Source: Candidatus Polarisedimenticolaceae bacterium
Lineage (GTDB): Bacteria > Acidobacteriota > Polarisedimenticolia > Polarisedimenticolales > DASRJG01
Assembly: GCA_036376135.1 (NCBI GenBank)
Contig: DASVAW010000094.1
Location: 1-54,483, forward strand
Length of the DNA stretch: 54,483 bases
Reading direction: 5' to 3'
Under the pieces are notes generated by a model. That model saw nothing but the letters and a program-made list of their open reading frames with translations, made no database searches and was not told the origin of the DNA. Made by a program: the position numbers and the translations under genes. This document shows, in pieces, positions 1 through 9,003 of the stretch (positions are counted from its first letter, which is position 1; each line of letters starts with the position of its first letter).

Positions 1-2
1 TG

Positions 3-257
3 GTGCTGGTCGTCCAGATCCTCCTGATCGTGGGCGTCTTTTATTTCCTCGTGATCCTCCCGGCGCGCAAGCGCCAGAAGCGCCATCAGGAGATGCTCGA
101 CAATCTGAAGAACGGCGACCGTGTCGTCACCACCGGCGGCATCTTCGGAACGGTGGTCGGCGTCGAGGAGCAGAAGGTGCAGCTCCGGATCGCCGACCAG
201 GTCAAGATCGAGGTCGCGAAATCCGCCATCTCCGGAATGCAGGAGCGGCCGGAGTAG
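3..257 (+). CDS. yajC: YajC, SecDF-associated preprotein translocase subunit (5' partial)
   Basis: Small inner-membrane partner of SecDF. The readable part opens inside a hydrophobic helix (residues about 2-20, ending VILPARKRQK), followed by a basic cytoplasmic stretch and the family hallmark NGDRVVTTGGIFGTV, in which the TTGG turn is diagnostic. YajC proteins are usually about 90-110 residues with some residues before the helix, so the true start probably lies upstream of the window and the GTG at position 3 is not trusted. It is followed 15 bp later by secD, the usual yajC-secD-secF order. Confidence 0.9.
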   Translation: MLVVQILLIVGVFYFLVILPARKRQKRHQEMLDNLKNGDRVVTTGGIFGTVVGVEEQKVQLRIADQVKIEVAKSAISGMQERPE

Positions 258-272
258 GCCGGAGGTCCGTCG

Positions 273-1871
<1,599 letters not shown>

Positions 1872-1893
1872 CGACGGCGGACCGGAGGTTACC

Positions 1894-2877
1894 GTGTTCG
1901 AGTTCTTCCATGAACCCAAGTTCGACTTCGTCGGCAAGACCAAGATCTGGGCCGGCGTCTCCATCGCCATGGTGGTCCTCGCCGTGGCGGTGCTGTCCAC
2001 GAAGGGTCTCCACAAGGGGATCGAGTTCACGGGCGGCACCGAGGTCCAGGTCCAGTACGCCTCGAAGCCCGACATCGGCGCGGTCCGCGCGATCCTCGAG
2101 CGCTCGGGGTTCACCGGCGCGGTCGTGACCTCCATCGGCAAGGCCGAGGAGAACGAGGTCTACATCCGTGTTCCCCTCGCCGAGGGGAGCGCGGAGCGGG
2201 ACATCTCCAAGGAGATCGTGACCGCGCTGCAGCGGGACGGCGCCCAGCTCGCGCTCCGCGGTCAGTCGTATATCGGACCGGTCATCGGCGAGGAGATCGT
2301 CACAAAGGCGATGTGGGCGATCTTCGGGTCGCTCGCCGGAATGCTCGTGTACATCTGGATCCGGTTCGAGTTCCAGTGGGGCGCCGCCGCGGTCATCGCC
2401 CTCGTGCACGACACGATCGTGACGCTGGGAATGTTCTCGTTGTTCGACTTCGAGATGAGCCTGCCCGTCGTCGCCGCGTTCCTGACCCTGATCGGCTACT
2501 CGGTGAACGATACCGTCGTGGTGTTCGACCGCGTTCGCGAGAACATCAAGCTTCGAGGGGGCGAGTTGCCGACCCTCCGGGTCCTCATCAACGACTCGCT
2601 GAACCAGACCCTGAGCCGGACGATGCTGACCTCCTCGTTGACGTGGATCTGCTGCCTGTCGCTCTTCTTCCTCGGCGGCCCGGCGCTCCGCGACTTCTCC
2701 ATCGTGCTCGTGATGGGGATCGTGATCGGGACATACTCGTCGATCTACGTCGCGTCGCCCGTGCTCGTGGCGTGGCGCGAGTGGATCTCGCGCCGCGCGA
2801 CGGAGGGCGGCAAGACGGGGGCGGCCGCGCCCGCGAAGCCGGCCGCCCGGAAGGTGCGGACGTCCGGGAAGGCCTGA
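1894..2877 (+). CDS. secF: SecF, protein translocase subunit
   Basis: 327-aa partner of SecD. It shows an N-terminal helix at about 18-35, the SecF hallmark GIEFTGG at 42-48, a short periplasmic domain, and a C-terminal bundle with TLIGYSVNDTVVVFDRVREN, the classic SecF motif. The final 25-30 residues form a basic Ala/Pro/Lys cytoplasmic tail. The GTG start is preceded by a strong GGAGGT ribosome site at about 1886-1891. It is last of the three Sec genes before a 53-bp gap that carries a TATAAT box. Confidence 0.97.
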   Translation: MFEFFHEPKFDFVGKTKIWAGVSIAMVVLAVAVLSTKGLHKGIEFTGGTEVQVQYASKPDIGAVRAILERSGFTGAVVTSIGKAEENEVYIRVPLAEGSAERDISKEIVTALQRDGAQLALRGQSYIGPVIGEEIVTKAMWAIFGSLAGMLVYIWIRFEFQWGAAAVIALVHDTIVTLGMFSLFDFEMSLPVVAAFLTLIGYSVNDTVVVFDRVRENIKLRGGELPTLRVLINDSLNQTLSRTMLTSSLTWICCLSLFFLGGPALRDFSIVLVMGIVIGTYSSIYVASPVLVAWREWISRRATEGGKTGAAAPAKPAARKVRTSGKA

Positions 2878-2898
2878 CGCGTTCGTCCGGCGCCTGCC

Positions 2899-2904
2899 TA
2901 TAAT
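2899..2904 (+). promoter_or_regulatory. Candidate -10 box (TATAAT) for rel
   Basis: A perfect TATAAT stands out in the GC-rich 53-bp gap between secF and rel, about 26 bp before the rel start. No good -35 is present at 17 bp; the closest is CTGACG at 2874-2879 with a long 19-bp spacer. It would allow rel to be transcribed independently of secDF. Confidence 0.4.
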
Positions 2905-2930
2905 CCCCCTCGGGAAGGCAGGGACGCCGC

Positions 2931-5081
2931 GTGCGCCGGTTCGAGGACATCGTCGAGCGGGTCGAGTCGTACAGCCCGCAGGCGGACCTTTCGCTTCTGC
3001 GGAAGGCGTACGTCTTCTCCGCGCGCGAGCATCGCAACCAGGTCCGACGGTCGGGCGAGCCCTACCTCATCCACCCCCTCGAGGTGGCGTACATCCTGGC
3101 GGAGCTCCACCTCGACGTCTCGAGCGTCGTCGCCGGGCTCCTCCACGACGTGGTCGAGGACACCCTCACCACCCCCGAGATGGTCGCGTCGTATTTCGGG
3201 GCCGACGTCGCCCACCTCGTCGACGGCGTGACCAAGATCTCCAAGCTCCAGTTCCAGACGCGGGAACAGGCCCAGGCCGAGAATCTCCGCAAGATGATCC
3301 TCGCGATGGTGGACGACATCCGGGTGATCCTCGTCAAGCTCGCCGACCGGCTGCACAACATGAGGACGCTCGAGCACCTCGACGCGGACAAGCGGGAGCG
3401 CATCGCCCGGGAGACCGCCGAGATCTACGCGCCGCTGGCGAACCGCCTCGGGATCGGCCGCGTCAAGACCGAGCTCGAGGACCTCGCCTTCCGCTACCTG
3501 GAGCCCGAGGCCCACGAGTCGCTCCAGCGCGCCCTCGAGGCGCGGCGCAACGCCAGCGAGGCCTTCATCGGAGAGATCCGCGGGAAGCTCTCGGAGGCCC
3601 TCGAGGAGCAGGGGATCCGCGCCCAGATCTACGGCCGGGTCAAGAACATCGCCTCGATCCACAAGAAGATCCGGCGCCAGCGCATCGAGGTGGACCAGGT
3701 CTACGACTACGTCGCCTTCCGCATCCTCACCGACAGCGTCCGCGATTGTTACGGGGCGCTGGGCATCGTGCATTCGGTCTGGTCCCCCGTGCCGGGACGG
3801 ATCAAGGACTTCATCGCGATGCCCAAGCCGAACATGTACCAGTCGCTGCACACCTCGGTCATGACCGAAGTCGGCCAGCCCTTCGAGGTCCAGATCCGGA
3901 CGCACGAGATGCACCGGGTCGCCGAGGACGGCATCGCCGCGCACTGGCAGTACAAGGAGGGCGGCTCGGTCGCCGCACGCGACGGCGAGAACGTGACGTG
4001 GCTCCGTCAGATCCTCGAGTGGCAGAAGGAGACCAAGGACTCCCGCGAGTTCCTCGAGCTCGTCAAGGTGGACCTCTACCCCGAGGAGGTCTACACCTTC
4101 ACGCCGAAGGGGAAGGTGCTCTCCTTCCCGCGCGGGGCGACTCCCGTGGACTTCGCCTACGGCATCCACACCGAGGTCGGCCACCGGCTCTCGGGCGCGA
4201 AAGTCAACGGTCGCATCGTGCCCCTGCGCACGGAGCTGCAGAACGGCGACATCGTCGAGATCCTCACGCAGCCCGCCGCGAAACCGAGCCGGGACTGGCT
4301 CGCGTTCGCGCGGACCTCCCGGGCGCGCGGGAAGATCCGCGCATGGCTCAACGCCAACGAGCGCGCCCGGGCGATCGACCTGGGCCGGGAGCTCGTCGAG
4401 AAGGAGTTCCGGAAGTACCGGCGGCCCGCGAAGGACCTCGATTCGGCGAGCGGGGAGGCGTTGCGGCGCATCGGCTTCTCGAGCCTGGACGACTACCTCG
4501 CCGCCGTCGGCTACGGGAAGGTCACCCCGCACCAGCTCCTCGCCTCGCTCGTTCCGCCGTCGGAGCTTCAGGCTCCCAAACCCGACGGCCCCGTGGCGCG
4601 GGTGGTGAAGCGGGCGCTGGGCATCGGGGACCGCGGGGTGAAGGTGCGGGGGCTCGACGACGCCCTCGTGACGCTGTCGAAGTGCTGCAACCCGGTGCGC
4701 GGCGAGGAGGTCGTCGGGTACATCAGCCGGGGCAGGGGCGTGACGGTGCATTCGGTCCACTGCCCGAACCTCCAGTCGCTCATGTACGACCCGGAGCGAC
4801 GGATCGACGTCGAGTGGGACGGAGCGGAGGGCGACCGCGCGCTCTACGACGTCAAGCTCTCGCTCGACGTGCAGGACCGGCAGGGACTCCTCGCGAAGAT
4901 CGTCTCGGCGATCGCCGACGAGAAGGCCAACATCCGCAACGTGGACGCGAAGACGTTCGAAGCGAAGGACGCCCGCATCGACCTGACCCTCGCGGTGGCC
5001 GACCGGCAGCAGATGGAGAGGGTCATGGCCCGCATCCGGAAGATCGAAGGCGTCCGGGACGTGGAGCGCGTGCTCCGCTGA
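2931..5081 (+). CDS. rel: Rel/SpoT bifunctional (p)ppGpp synthetase/hydrolase
   Basis: 716-aa RelA/SpoT homologue controlling the stringent-response alarmone. Order of domains: HD hydrolase (residues about 25-190, with H48 and the catalytic pair H72-D73 in LLHDVVEDT); nucleotidyl-transferase synthetase domain (about 230-350, with RIKDFIAMPKPNMYQSLHT at 290-308); TGS domain (about 386-447); a Cys/His-containing helical region; and a C-terminal ACT domain (about 640-716). The R-x-K-D form of the synthetase loop is typical of bifunctional enzymes rather than the E-x-D-D form of synthetase-only RelA, and the HD site looks intact. The GTG start has a weak purine-rich ribosome site. ridA follows 20 bp downstream. 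Confidence 0.95.
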   Translation: MRRFEDIVERVESYSPQADLSLLRKAYVFSAREHRNQVRRSGEPYLIHPLEVAYILAELHLDVSSVVAGLLHDVVEDTLTTPEMVASYFGADVAHLVDGVTKISKLQFQTREQAQAENLRKMILAMVDDIRVILVKLADRLHNMRTLEHLDADKRERIARETAEIYAPLANRLGIGRVKTELEDLAFRYLEPEAHESLQRALEARRNASEAFIGEIRGKLSEALEEQGIRAQIYGRVKNIASIHKKIRRQRIEVDQVYDYVAFRILTDSVRDCYGALGIVHSVWSPVPGRIKDFIAMPKPNMYQSLHTSVMTEVGQPFEVQIRTHEMHRVAEDGIAAHWQYKEGGSVAARDGENVTWLRQILEWQKETKDSREFLELVKVDLYPEEVYTFTPKGKVLSFPRGATPVDFAYGIHTEVGHRLSGAKVNGRIVPLRTELQNGDIVEILTQPAAKPSRDWLAFARTSRARGKIRAWLNANERARAIDLGRELVEKEFRKYRRPAKDLDSASGEALRRIGFSSLDDYLAAVGYGKVTPHQLLASLVPPSELQAPKPDGPVARVVKRALGIGDRGVKVRGLDDALVTLSKCCNPVRGEEVVGYISRGRGVTVHSVHCPNLQSLMYDPERRIDVEWDGAEGDRALYDVKLSLDVQDRQGLLAKIVSAIADEKANIRNVDAKTFEAKDARIDLTLAVADRQQMERVMARIRKIEGVRDVERVLR

Positions 5082-5101
5082 GCGCGCCGCAGGGAGGTAT
5101 C

Positions 5102-5482
5102 GTGAGACGACCCGTCAACACCCATCGGGCGCCCGCCGCCGTGGGGCCGTACACCCAGGCGATCGTCGCGGACAATCTCGTGTTCGTGTCCGGACAGATC
5201 CCGCTCGACCCCGCCTCCGGCCAGCTGGTGGACGGGGGTGTGGAGGAGCAGACCCGGCAGGTCCTGCGCAACATCGCGGCGATCCTGGCGGAGGCGGGAT
5301 CGAGCATGGACCGCGTGGTCCGCGCGACCGTCTACCTCACCGACCTCGGCGAGTTCGAGGCGATGAACCGCGTCTACGGCGAGATGTTCACGGGGATGCG
5401 CCCCGCGCGGGTCACCGTCGAGGTGTCCAAGCTGCCGAAGGGTGCACGCGTCGAGATCGACGCGATCGCGATCCTGAAGTAG
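5102..5482 (+). CDS. ridA: RidA family enamine/imine deaminase
   Basis: 126-aa YjgF/YER057c/UK114 family member that hydrolyses reactive 2-aminoacrylate-type enamines formed by PLP enzymes. Visible hallmarks are AVGPYTQAI near the N-terminus, the FVSGQIPLDP strand, and the C-terminal signature RPARVTVEVSKLPKGARVEI, with the substrate-carboxylate arginine at about R103. The GTG start is chosen because it follows AGGGAGGT by 5-6 nt and gives the standard family length. It is co-directional with rel and converges on rpmB with only 15 bp between the two stops. Confidence 0.93.
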   Translation: MRRPVNTHRAPAAVGPYTQAIVADNLVFVSGQIPLDPASGQLVDGGVEEQTRQVLRNIAAILAEAGSSMDRVVRATVYLTDLGEFEAMNRVYGEMFTGMRPARVTVEVSKLPKGARVEIDAIAILK

Positions 5483-5497
5483 GGGAGAGGGGTCGCC

Positions 5498-5695
5498 TCA
5501 GCGGACGGTCTTGCGGATCGCGCCCGTGCGGATGCACCGGGTGCAGACGCGCATCCGGCGCGTGCCCCCGCGCTCGAGGTGAACGCGGACGCGCTGCAGG
5601 TTCGGCATGAACGTGCGCGAGCTCACGTTGTGCGCGTGGGACACGGTGTTCCCGAAGATCGTCTTCTTCCCGCAGAGCGTGCATACCCTGGCCAT
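5498..5695 (-). CDS. rpmB: Ribosomal protein bL28
   Basis: 65-aa large-subunit protein beginning MARVCTLCGKKTIFGN. Two CxxC pairs (C5/C8 and C51/C54) indicate the zinc-binding (C+) form of L28. The start is placed at this ATG rather than at an upstream in-frame ATG because it matches the family N-terminus and has AGGAG 7 nt upstream on the minus strand. A consensus-quality promoter (5730-5758) lies just ahead. It is a single-gene unit converging on ridA. Confidence 0.95.
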   Translation of the reverse strand: MARVCTLCGKKTIFGNTVSHAHNVSSRTFMPNLQRVRVHLERGGTRRMRVCTRCIRTGAIRKTVR

Positions 5696-5729
5696 GGCTC
5701 GACTCCTGATTCCGCTCAAAAGCCGCGAA

Positions 5730-5758
5730 ATCCTATTGGAGGGGTCCACGGTTGTCAA
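5730..5758 (-). promoter_or_regulatory. Sigma-70-type promoter of rpmB
   Basis: On the minus strand, TTGACA (complement of 5753-5758) and TAGGAT (complement of 5730-5735) are separated by exactly 17 bp and lead into the AGGAG ribosome site and ATG of rpmB. The predicted transcript start is near 5723, giving a leader of about 28 nt. Confidence 0.7.
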
Positions 5759-5855
5759 GACGGCCCGGGGGTCGCTCGAGGTCCGCGATTTGCGCGGCTC
5801 GCATGCCTAGGGCGATGACCGAATGCGTACAGTCGTCCGGACGCCATGTCCATGG

Positions 5856-5883
5856 TTGCTTTCGTCGAACCGCCTCCTATATT
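5856..5883 (+). promoter_or_regulatory. Possible distal sigma-70 promoter upstream of pilM
   Basis: TTGCTT (5856-5861), a 16-bp spacer and TATATT (5878-5883), a five-of-six -10. If used, it would give a leader of over 200 nt ahead of pilM. It is weaker at -35 and at spacing than the proximal candidate. Confidence 0.35.
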
Positions 5884-6011
5884 TGTGCCGCGTGCGATTG
5901 TGGAAGCTCCGTAAAAAGCCGACGGCGCCGCCAACCGATGGTCGCGGCGGAGGCGGAATTCTCCCGGCTCGAAGGTGCATGTCGAGGAGTGGAGCAGGGG
6001 TTGTTTTCGGC

Positions 6012-6041
6012 TTGACTCCCCGAGTTTCGGTGCCTTAGGTT
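6012..6041 (+). promoter_or_regulatory. Candidate promoter of the pilMNOPQ operon
   Basis: TTGACT (6012-6017), an 18-bp spacer and TAGGTT (6036-6041). The expected transcript starts near 6048, about 60 nt before the pilM ATG. The -10 has the same TAG start as those proposed for rpmB and pilB. Confidence 0.45.
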
Positions 6042-6108
6042 TAGGCGACAGTTGGGGTTAGGGCTTTTCACCCCTGACTCGAACGCATGTGGAAGGGGCG
6101 AGGCAACC

Positions 6109-7176
6109 ATGTTCTTCGGACGCAGCCGTAACCTGGTCGGACTGGACATCGGCGACAGTTCCATCAAGGTCGTCGAGCTGAAAGACCTAGGAAAAGGCCG
6201 GGGTTACGCCTTGGCCAAAGCCGGCTGGGAGCCGTTGTCCCCGGATGCCATCGTGGATGGCGCCATCATGGACTCCCAGATGGTGATCGAGGCCATCCAG
6301 CGGCTCTTCCAGAGGCTCCGGATCAAGAACAACCAGGTGGCAACCGCATTGTCGGGCCACTCGGTGATCGTCAAGCGGATCAGCCTGCCGACGATGAGCG
6401 AGGCGGAGCTCGCCGAGTCGATCCACTGGGAGGCCGAGCAGTACATCCCGTTCGACATCGAGGACGTCAATCTGGACTACCAGATCCTCGAGGGTTCCTC
6501 GCTCTCGGGCGAGGGGAACATGGACGTCCTGCTCGCCGCCTCGAAGAAGGACAAGATCAACGACTACACGAGCGTCGTGACGCAGGCCGGCCTCCAGCCG
6601 ACCACGGTCGACATCGCCGCATTCGCGTTGCAGAACGCATTCGAGGCCAATTACGAGTTCGAGCCCCACCAGATCATCGCACTCGTGGACGTGGGCGCGG
6701 CGGTCAGCTCGATCTCGGTGCTCCACGGCGGGACCTCGGTCTACTGGCGCGACATCAACATCGGGGGCAACCAGTACACCGACGCCGTCCAGAAGGAGCT
6801 CAACCTCTCCGCCGAGCAGGCCGAGCGCCTGAAGAGGGGCGAGGAGATCGACGGCATCCCGTACGAGCGCGTCCTGCCGATCCTCTCCGGGGCCAACGAG
6901 GACGTCGGCTCCGAGATCCAGAAGACGCTCGACTTCTTCAAGCAGATCTCGGCGACGGACGAGCCCCTGGACCGTCTCTACCTCACCGGCGGCTCCGCCC
7001 AGGTCGTGCACCTGAAGGAGTCCCTGGGGGAGCGGCTCAAGACCCAGGTGGAGCTCCTCAACCCGTTCCGGAAGATCCAGCCCGCCGGCCGGGACGTGAG
7101 TCCGGAGATCGTTCACGAGATGGCGCCGACGGCCTCGGTGGCGGTCGGTCTCGCGCTCCGAAAGATCGGGGATTGA
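6109..7176 (+). CDS. pilM: PilM, actin-like T4P assembly ATPase-fold protein
   Basis: 355-aa cytoplasmic protein of the type IV pilus alignment complex that binds the N-terminal tail of PilN. The FtsA/actin-like fold is visible as phosphate-1 motif GLDIGDSSIKV (residues about 11-21), a second glycine-rich strand NIGGNQYT near 215, and LYLTGGSA near 290. The start is set at the ATG giving MFFGRSRN because it follows GGAAGGGGCGAG and matches PilM N-termini; an in-frame ATG 57 bp earlier lacks this. First gene of pilM-N-O-P-Q. Confidence 0.96.
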   Translation: MFFGRSRNLVGLDIGDSSIKVVELKDLGKGRGYALAKAGWEPLSPDAIVDGAIMDSQMVIEAIQRLFQRLRIKNNQVATALSGHSVIVKRISLPTMSEAELAESIHWEAEQYIPFDIEDVNLDYQILEGSSLSGEGNMDVLLAASKKDKINDYTSVVTQAGLQPTTVDIAAFALQNAFEANYEFEPHQIIALVDVGAAVSSISVLHGGTSVYWRDINIGGNQYTDAVQKELNLSAEQAERLKRGEEIDGIPYERVLPILSGANEDVGSEIQKTLDFFKQISATDEPLDRLYLTGGSAQVVHLKESLGERLKTQVELLNPFRKIQPAGRDVSPEIVHEMAPTASVAVGLALRKIGD

Positions 7177-7180
7177 ACCG

Positions 7181-7813
7181 ATGATCAAGATCAACCTGCT
7201 CGCCGAACGGAAGGCCGCGAAGGCGAAGGCGCCCGGCGCCGGCCTGAAGCTCGAGGGATTCTCCGGCGGCTCGAACATCCTCCTGCTCGGCGTGTTGCTC
7301 GTCGGCGTGCTCGTCGCGGGCGGCTGGTACCTGATGACGAGCAACGAGCTGAAGGCCCAGCAGGAGCGCAAGCGCGAGGCCGAGGCCGAGGTGGCGCGAC
7401 TGGTCGAGATCCGCAAGAAGGCGGACGAGTTCAAGCGCCAGAAGGAGCTGCTCGAGCGCAAGATCAACCTGATCACCGAGCTCAAGAAGAAGCAGAGCGT
7501 TCCGGTCCACATCCTCGACCAGGTGTCGCGGAACCTCCCCGACTTCCTCTGGCTCGACTCCATGACCGCCGCCTCCAACCAGGTCCAGATCGCCGGCAAG
7601 GCGACGACCTACAACGCGGTGTCGAACTTCTACGACAACCTCATCGCGTCGGGGCAGTTCCAGAACGTCGTCCTCGGGCGCACGTCGGAGATCACCGAGG
7701 GCGTCACGTTCAGCCTCACGTGCACCTACCAGGCTCCGGCCGAAGCCGCCGCGACGTCGGCACCGGCTCCCGAGGCGCCCGCGTCGACCCCGGCGCCGGC
7801 GACCAAGGGCTGA
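7181..7813 (+). CDS. pilN: PilN, T4P inner-membrane alignment protein
   Basis: 210-aa bitopic inner-membrane protein. The conserved PilM-binding N-terminus MIKINLL is followed by one transmembrane segment (about 33-51), a charged coiled coil (about 55-110), and a periplasmic ferredoxin-like domain that pairs with PilO. It ends in an Ala/Pro-rich tail of about 20 residues that is longer than usual. It begins 4 bp after pilM. Confidence 0.95.
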   Translation: MIKINLLAERKAAKAKAPGAGLKLEGFSGGSNILLLGVLLVGVLVAGGWYLMTSNELKAQQERKREAEAEVARLVEIRKKADEFKRQKELLERKINLITELKKKQSVPVHILDQVSRNLPDFLWLDSMTAASNQVQIAGKATTYNAVSNFYDNLIASGQFQNVVLGRTSEITEGVTFSLTCTYQAPAEAAATSAPAPEAPASTPAPATKG

Positions 7814-7852
7814 CCCCGGGACGACGGGCGAAAGGACGAGGGAGTCGAAGCG

Positions 7853-8428
7853 ATGCTGGAGAAACTTCCGTTCTGGGGCCAGGTGGCGCTCGCGCTGGCG
7901 TTGGCCGCGCTGATCGTCGCCGCGGTGTACTTCATGGGCATCCAGGGCATGCGCGAGGAGATCGCGGTCCTGCACGCCGACATCGAGCAGCTCGACGCGA
8001 AGATCCGCGAGGGTCGGGCGATCGAGCAGAAGCTCCCCGAGTTCGAGCGCGAGGTCGCGAACCTCCAGCGCAAGCTCGGCGACATCCAGCAGATCCTTCC
8101 GACCGGCACCGAGACCGGGGATCTGCTGCGCTGGATCAAGAACATGAGCGACCAGTCGAACCTGGAGCTGAAGGTCTTCGCTCCGGGGAATCTGGTGCCG
8201 CGCGACTTCTACAAGGACTTCCCGATCGACATGGACGTCGTGGGGCGCTACCACGACCTGGGCATCTTCCTCGATCGCGTCAGCAAGTACTCGCGCATCA
8301 TCAACGTCGACAACCTGCGCATGGCCGCGACCCCGCCGGGGAGCGAGAAGACCATTCGCGCGACGTTCACCGCGACGACCTTCGTGTACGACGAACAGGC
8401 CGCCGTGGCTTCGGAGGGGCAGCGATGA
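7853..8428 (+). CDS. pilO: PilO, T4P inner-membrane alignment protein
   Basis: 191-aa PilN partner. N-terminal membrane helix at about 9-28, coiled coil at 31-77, then a periplasmic PilO domain (MDVVGRYHDLGIFLDRVSK is typical). Its stop overlaps the pilP start (ATGA), so the two are probably translationally coupled. Confidence 0.94.
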   Translation: MLEKLPFWGQVALALALAALIVAAVYFMGIQGMREEIAVLHADIEQLDAKIREGRAIEQKLPEFEREVANLQRKLGDIQQILPTGTETGDLLRWIKNMSDQSNLELKVFAPGNLVPRDFYKDFPIDMDVVGRYHDLGIFLDRVSKYSRIINVDNLRMAATPPGSEKTIRATFTATTFVYDEQAAVASEGQR

Positions 8429-9003
8429 GGGCCCGCAACGCGATGTTCTGGGCGGCCGCCGTCGTGCTCACGCTCGCCGCCGCGGCGACGACGCCGGCGT
8501 TCCCCCAGGGCGCCACGCCCGGCGCGTCGGCGCCGGAGCAGCAGGGGCAGGCGCCGTCGAGCGAGACGCAGAAGGAGGGGCAGCAGACCGTCGAGACGAT
8601 CCTCCGGCAGCAGGAGGAGCTCCTGAGCGGTCAGCGCTTCTCCTACGATCCCGGAGGGCGGCGCGACCCGTTCCGCTCGCTGACCGACGAGATCAGCGCC
8701 CGGAAGAAGGGGCCTCGCCCGAGGGGCGTCGCCGGGATGCTCGTGAGCGAGATCGACCTCACCGGCATCGTGCGCGACGCTCAGGGTGGGAACGTGGCGG
8801 TCTTCATCGGTTCCGACAACAAGGGTTACTTCCTGCGCGCGGGCGACGAGGTCTACGACGGGACGGTGCTCGCCATCGATCCCGCGTCGGGAAGCGTGAC
8901 GTTCCGGCAGCAGGTCGACGATCCGAGGCTCATCAAGCCGTACCGCGACGTGGTCAAGCGGCTGACGCCCGTGGACGTGGAAGAGGAGAAGGCCAATGAG
9001 TAA
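8425..9003 (+). CDS. pilP: PilP, T4P periplasmic alignment protein
   Basis: 192-aa protein linking PilNO to the secretin PilQ. It has a hydrophobic signal segment (about 7-26), a Gln/Ser/Pro-rich linker, and the PilP core beginning YDPGGRRDPFRSL (about 74-86), the family hallmark, followed by a small beta-sandwich. The best-studied PilP proteins are lipoproteins; here no cysteine is present at all, so it must be held by another means or be periplasmic. The ATG overlaps pilO, and the last 8 bases overlap pilQ. Confidence 0.92.
   Translation: MRARNAMFWAAAVVLTLAAAATTPAFPQGATPGASAPEQQGQAPSSETQKEGQQTVETILRQQEELLSGQRFSYDPGGRRDPFRSLTDEISARKKGPRPRGVAGMLVSEIDLTGIVRDAQGGNVAVFIGSDNKGYFLRAGDEVYDGTVLAIDPASGSVTFRQQVDDPRLIKPYRDVVKRLTPVDVEEEKANE

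Larger units (their letters stand above)
5759..6108. other. 350-bp gene-free control region between rpmB and pilM
   Basis: No convincing gene is seen; short open frames here match no recognised family and lack ribosome sites. The region is less GC-rich than its neighbours and carries two candidate plus-strand promoters (5856-5883 and 6012-6041). A small inverted repeat, GGGGT/ACCCC at about 6054-6074, would lie in the pilM leader. The motifs of a c-di-GMP riboswitch were looked for and not found. Confidence 0.5.

Noticed and set aside
5877-6167. Small open frames in the rpmB-pilM gap on both strands
   Set aside because: Composition is low-quality (Arg/Ser/Pro-rich), no ribosome sites, no family match, and they overlap the promoter and leader of pilM.
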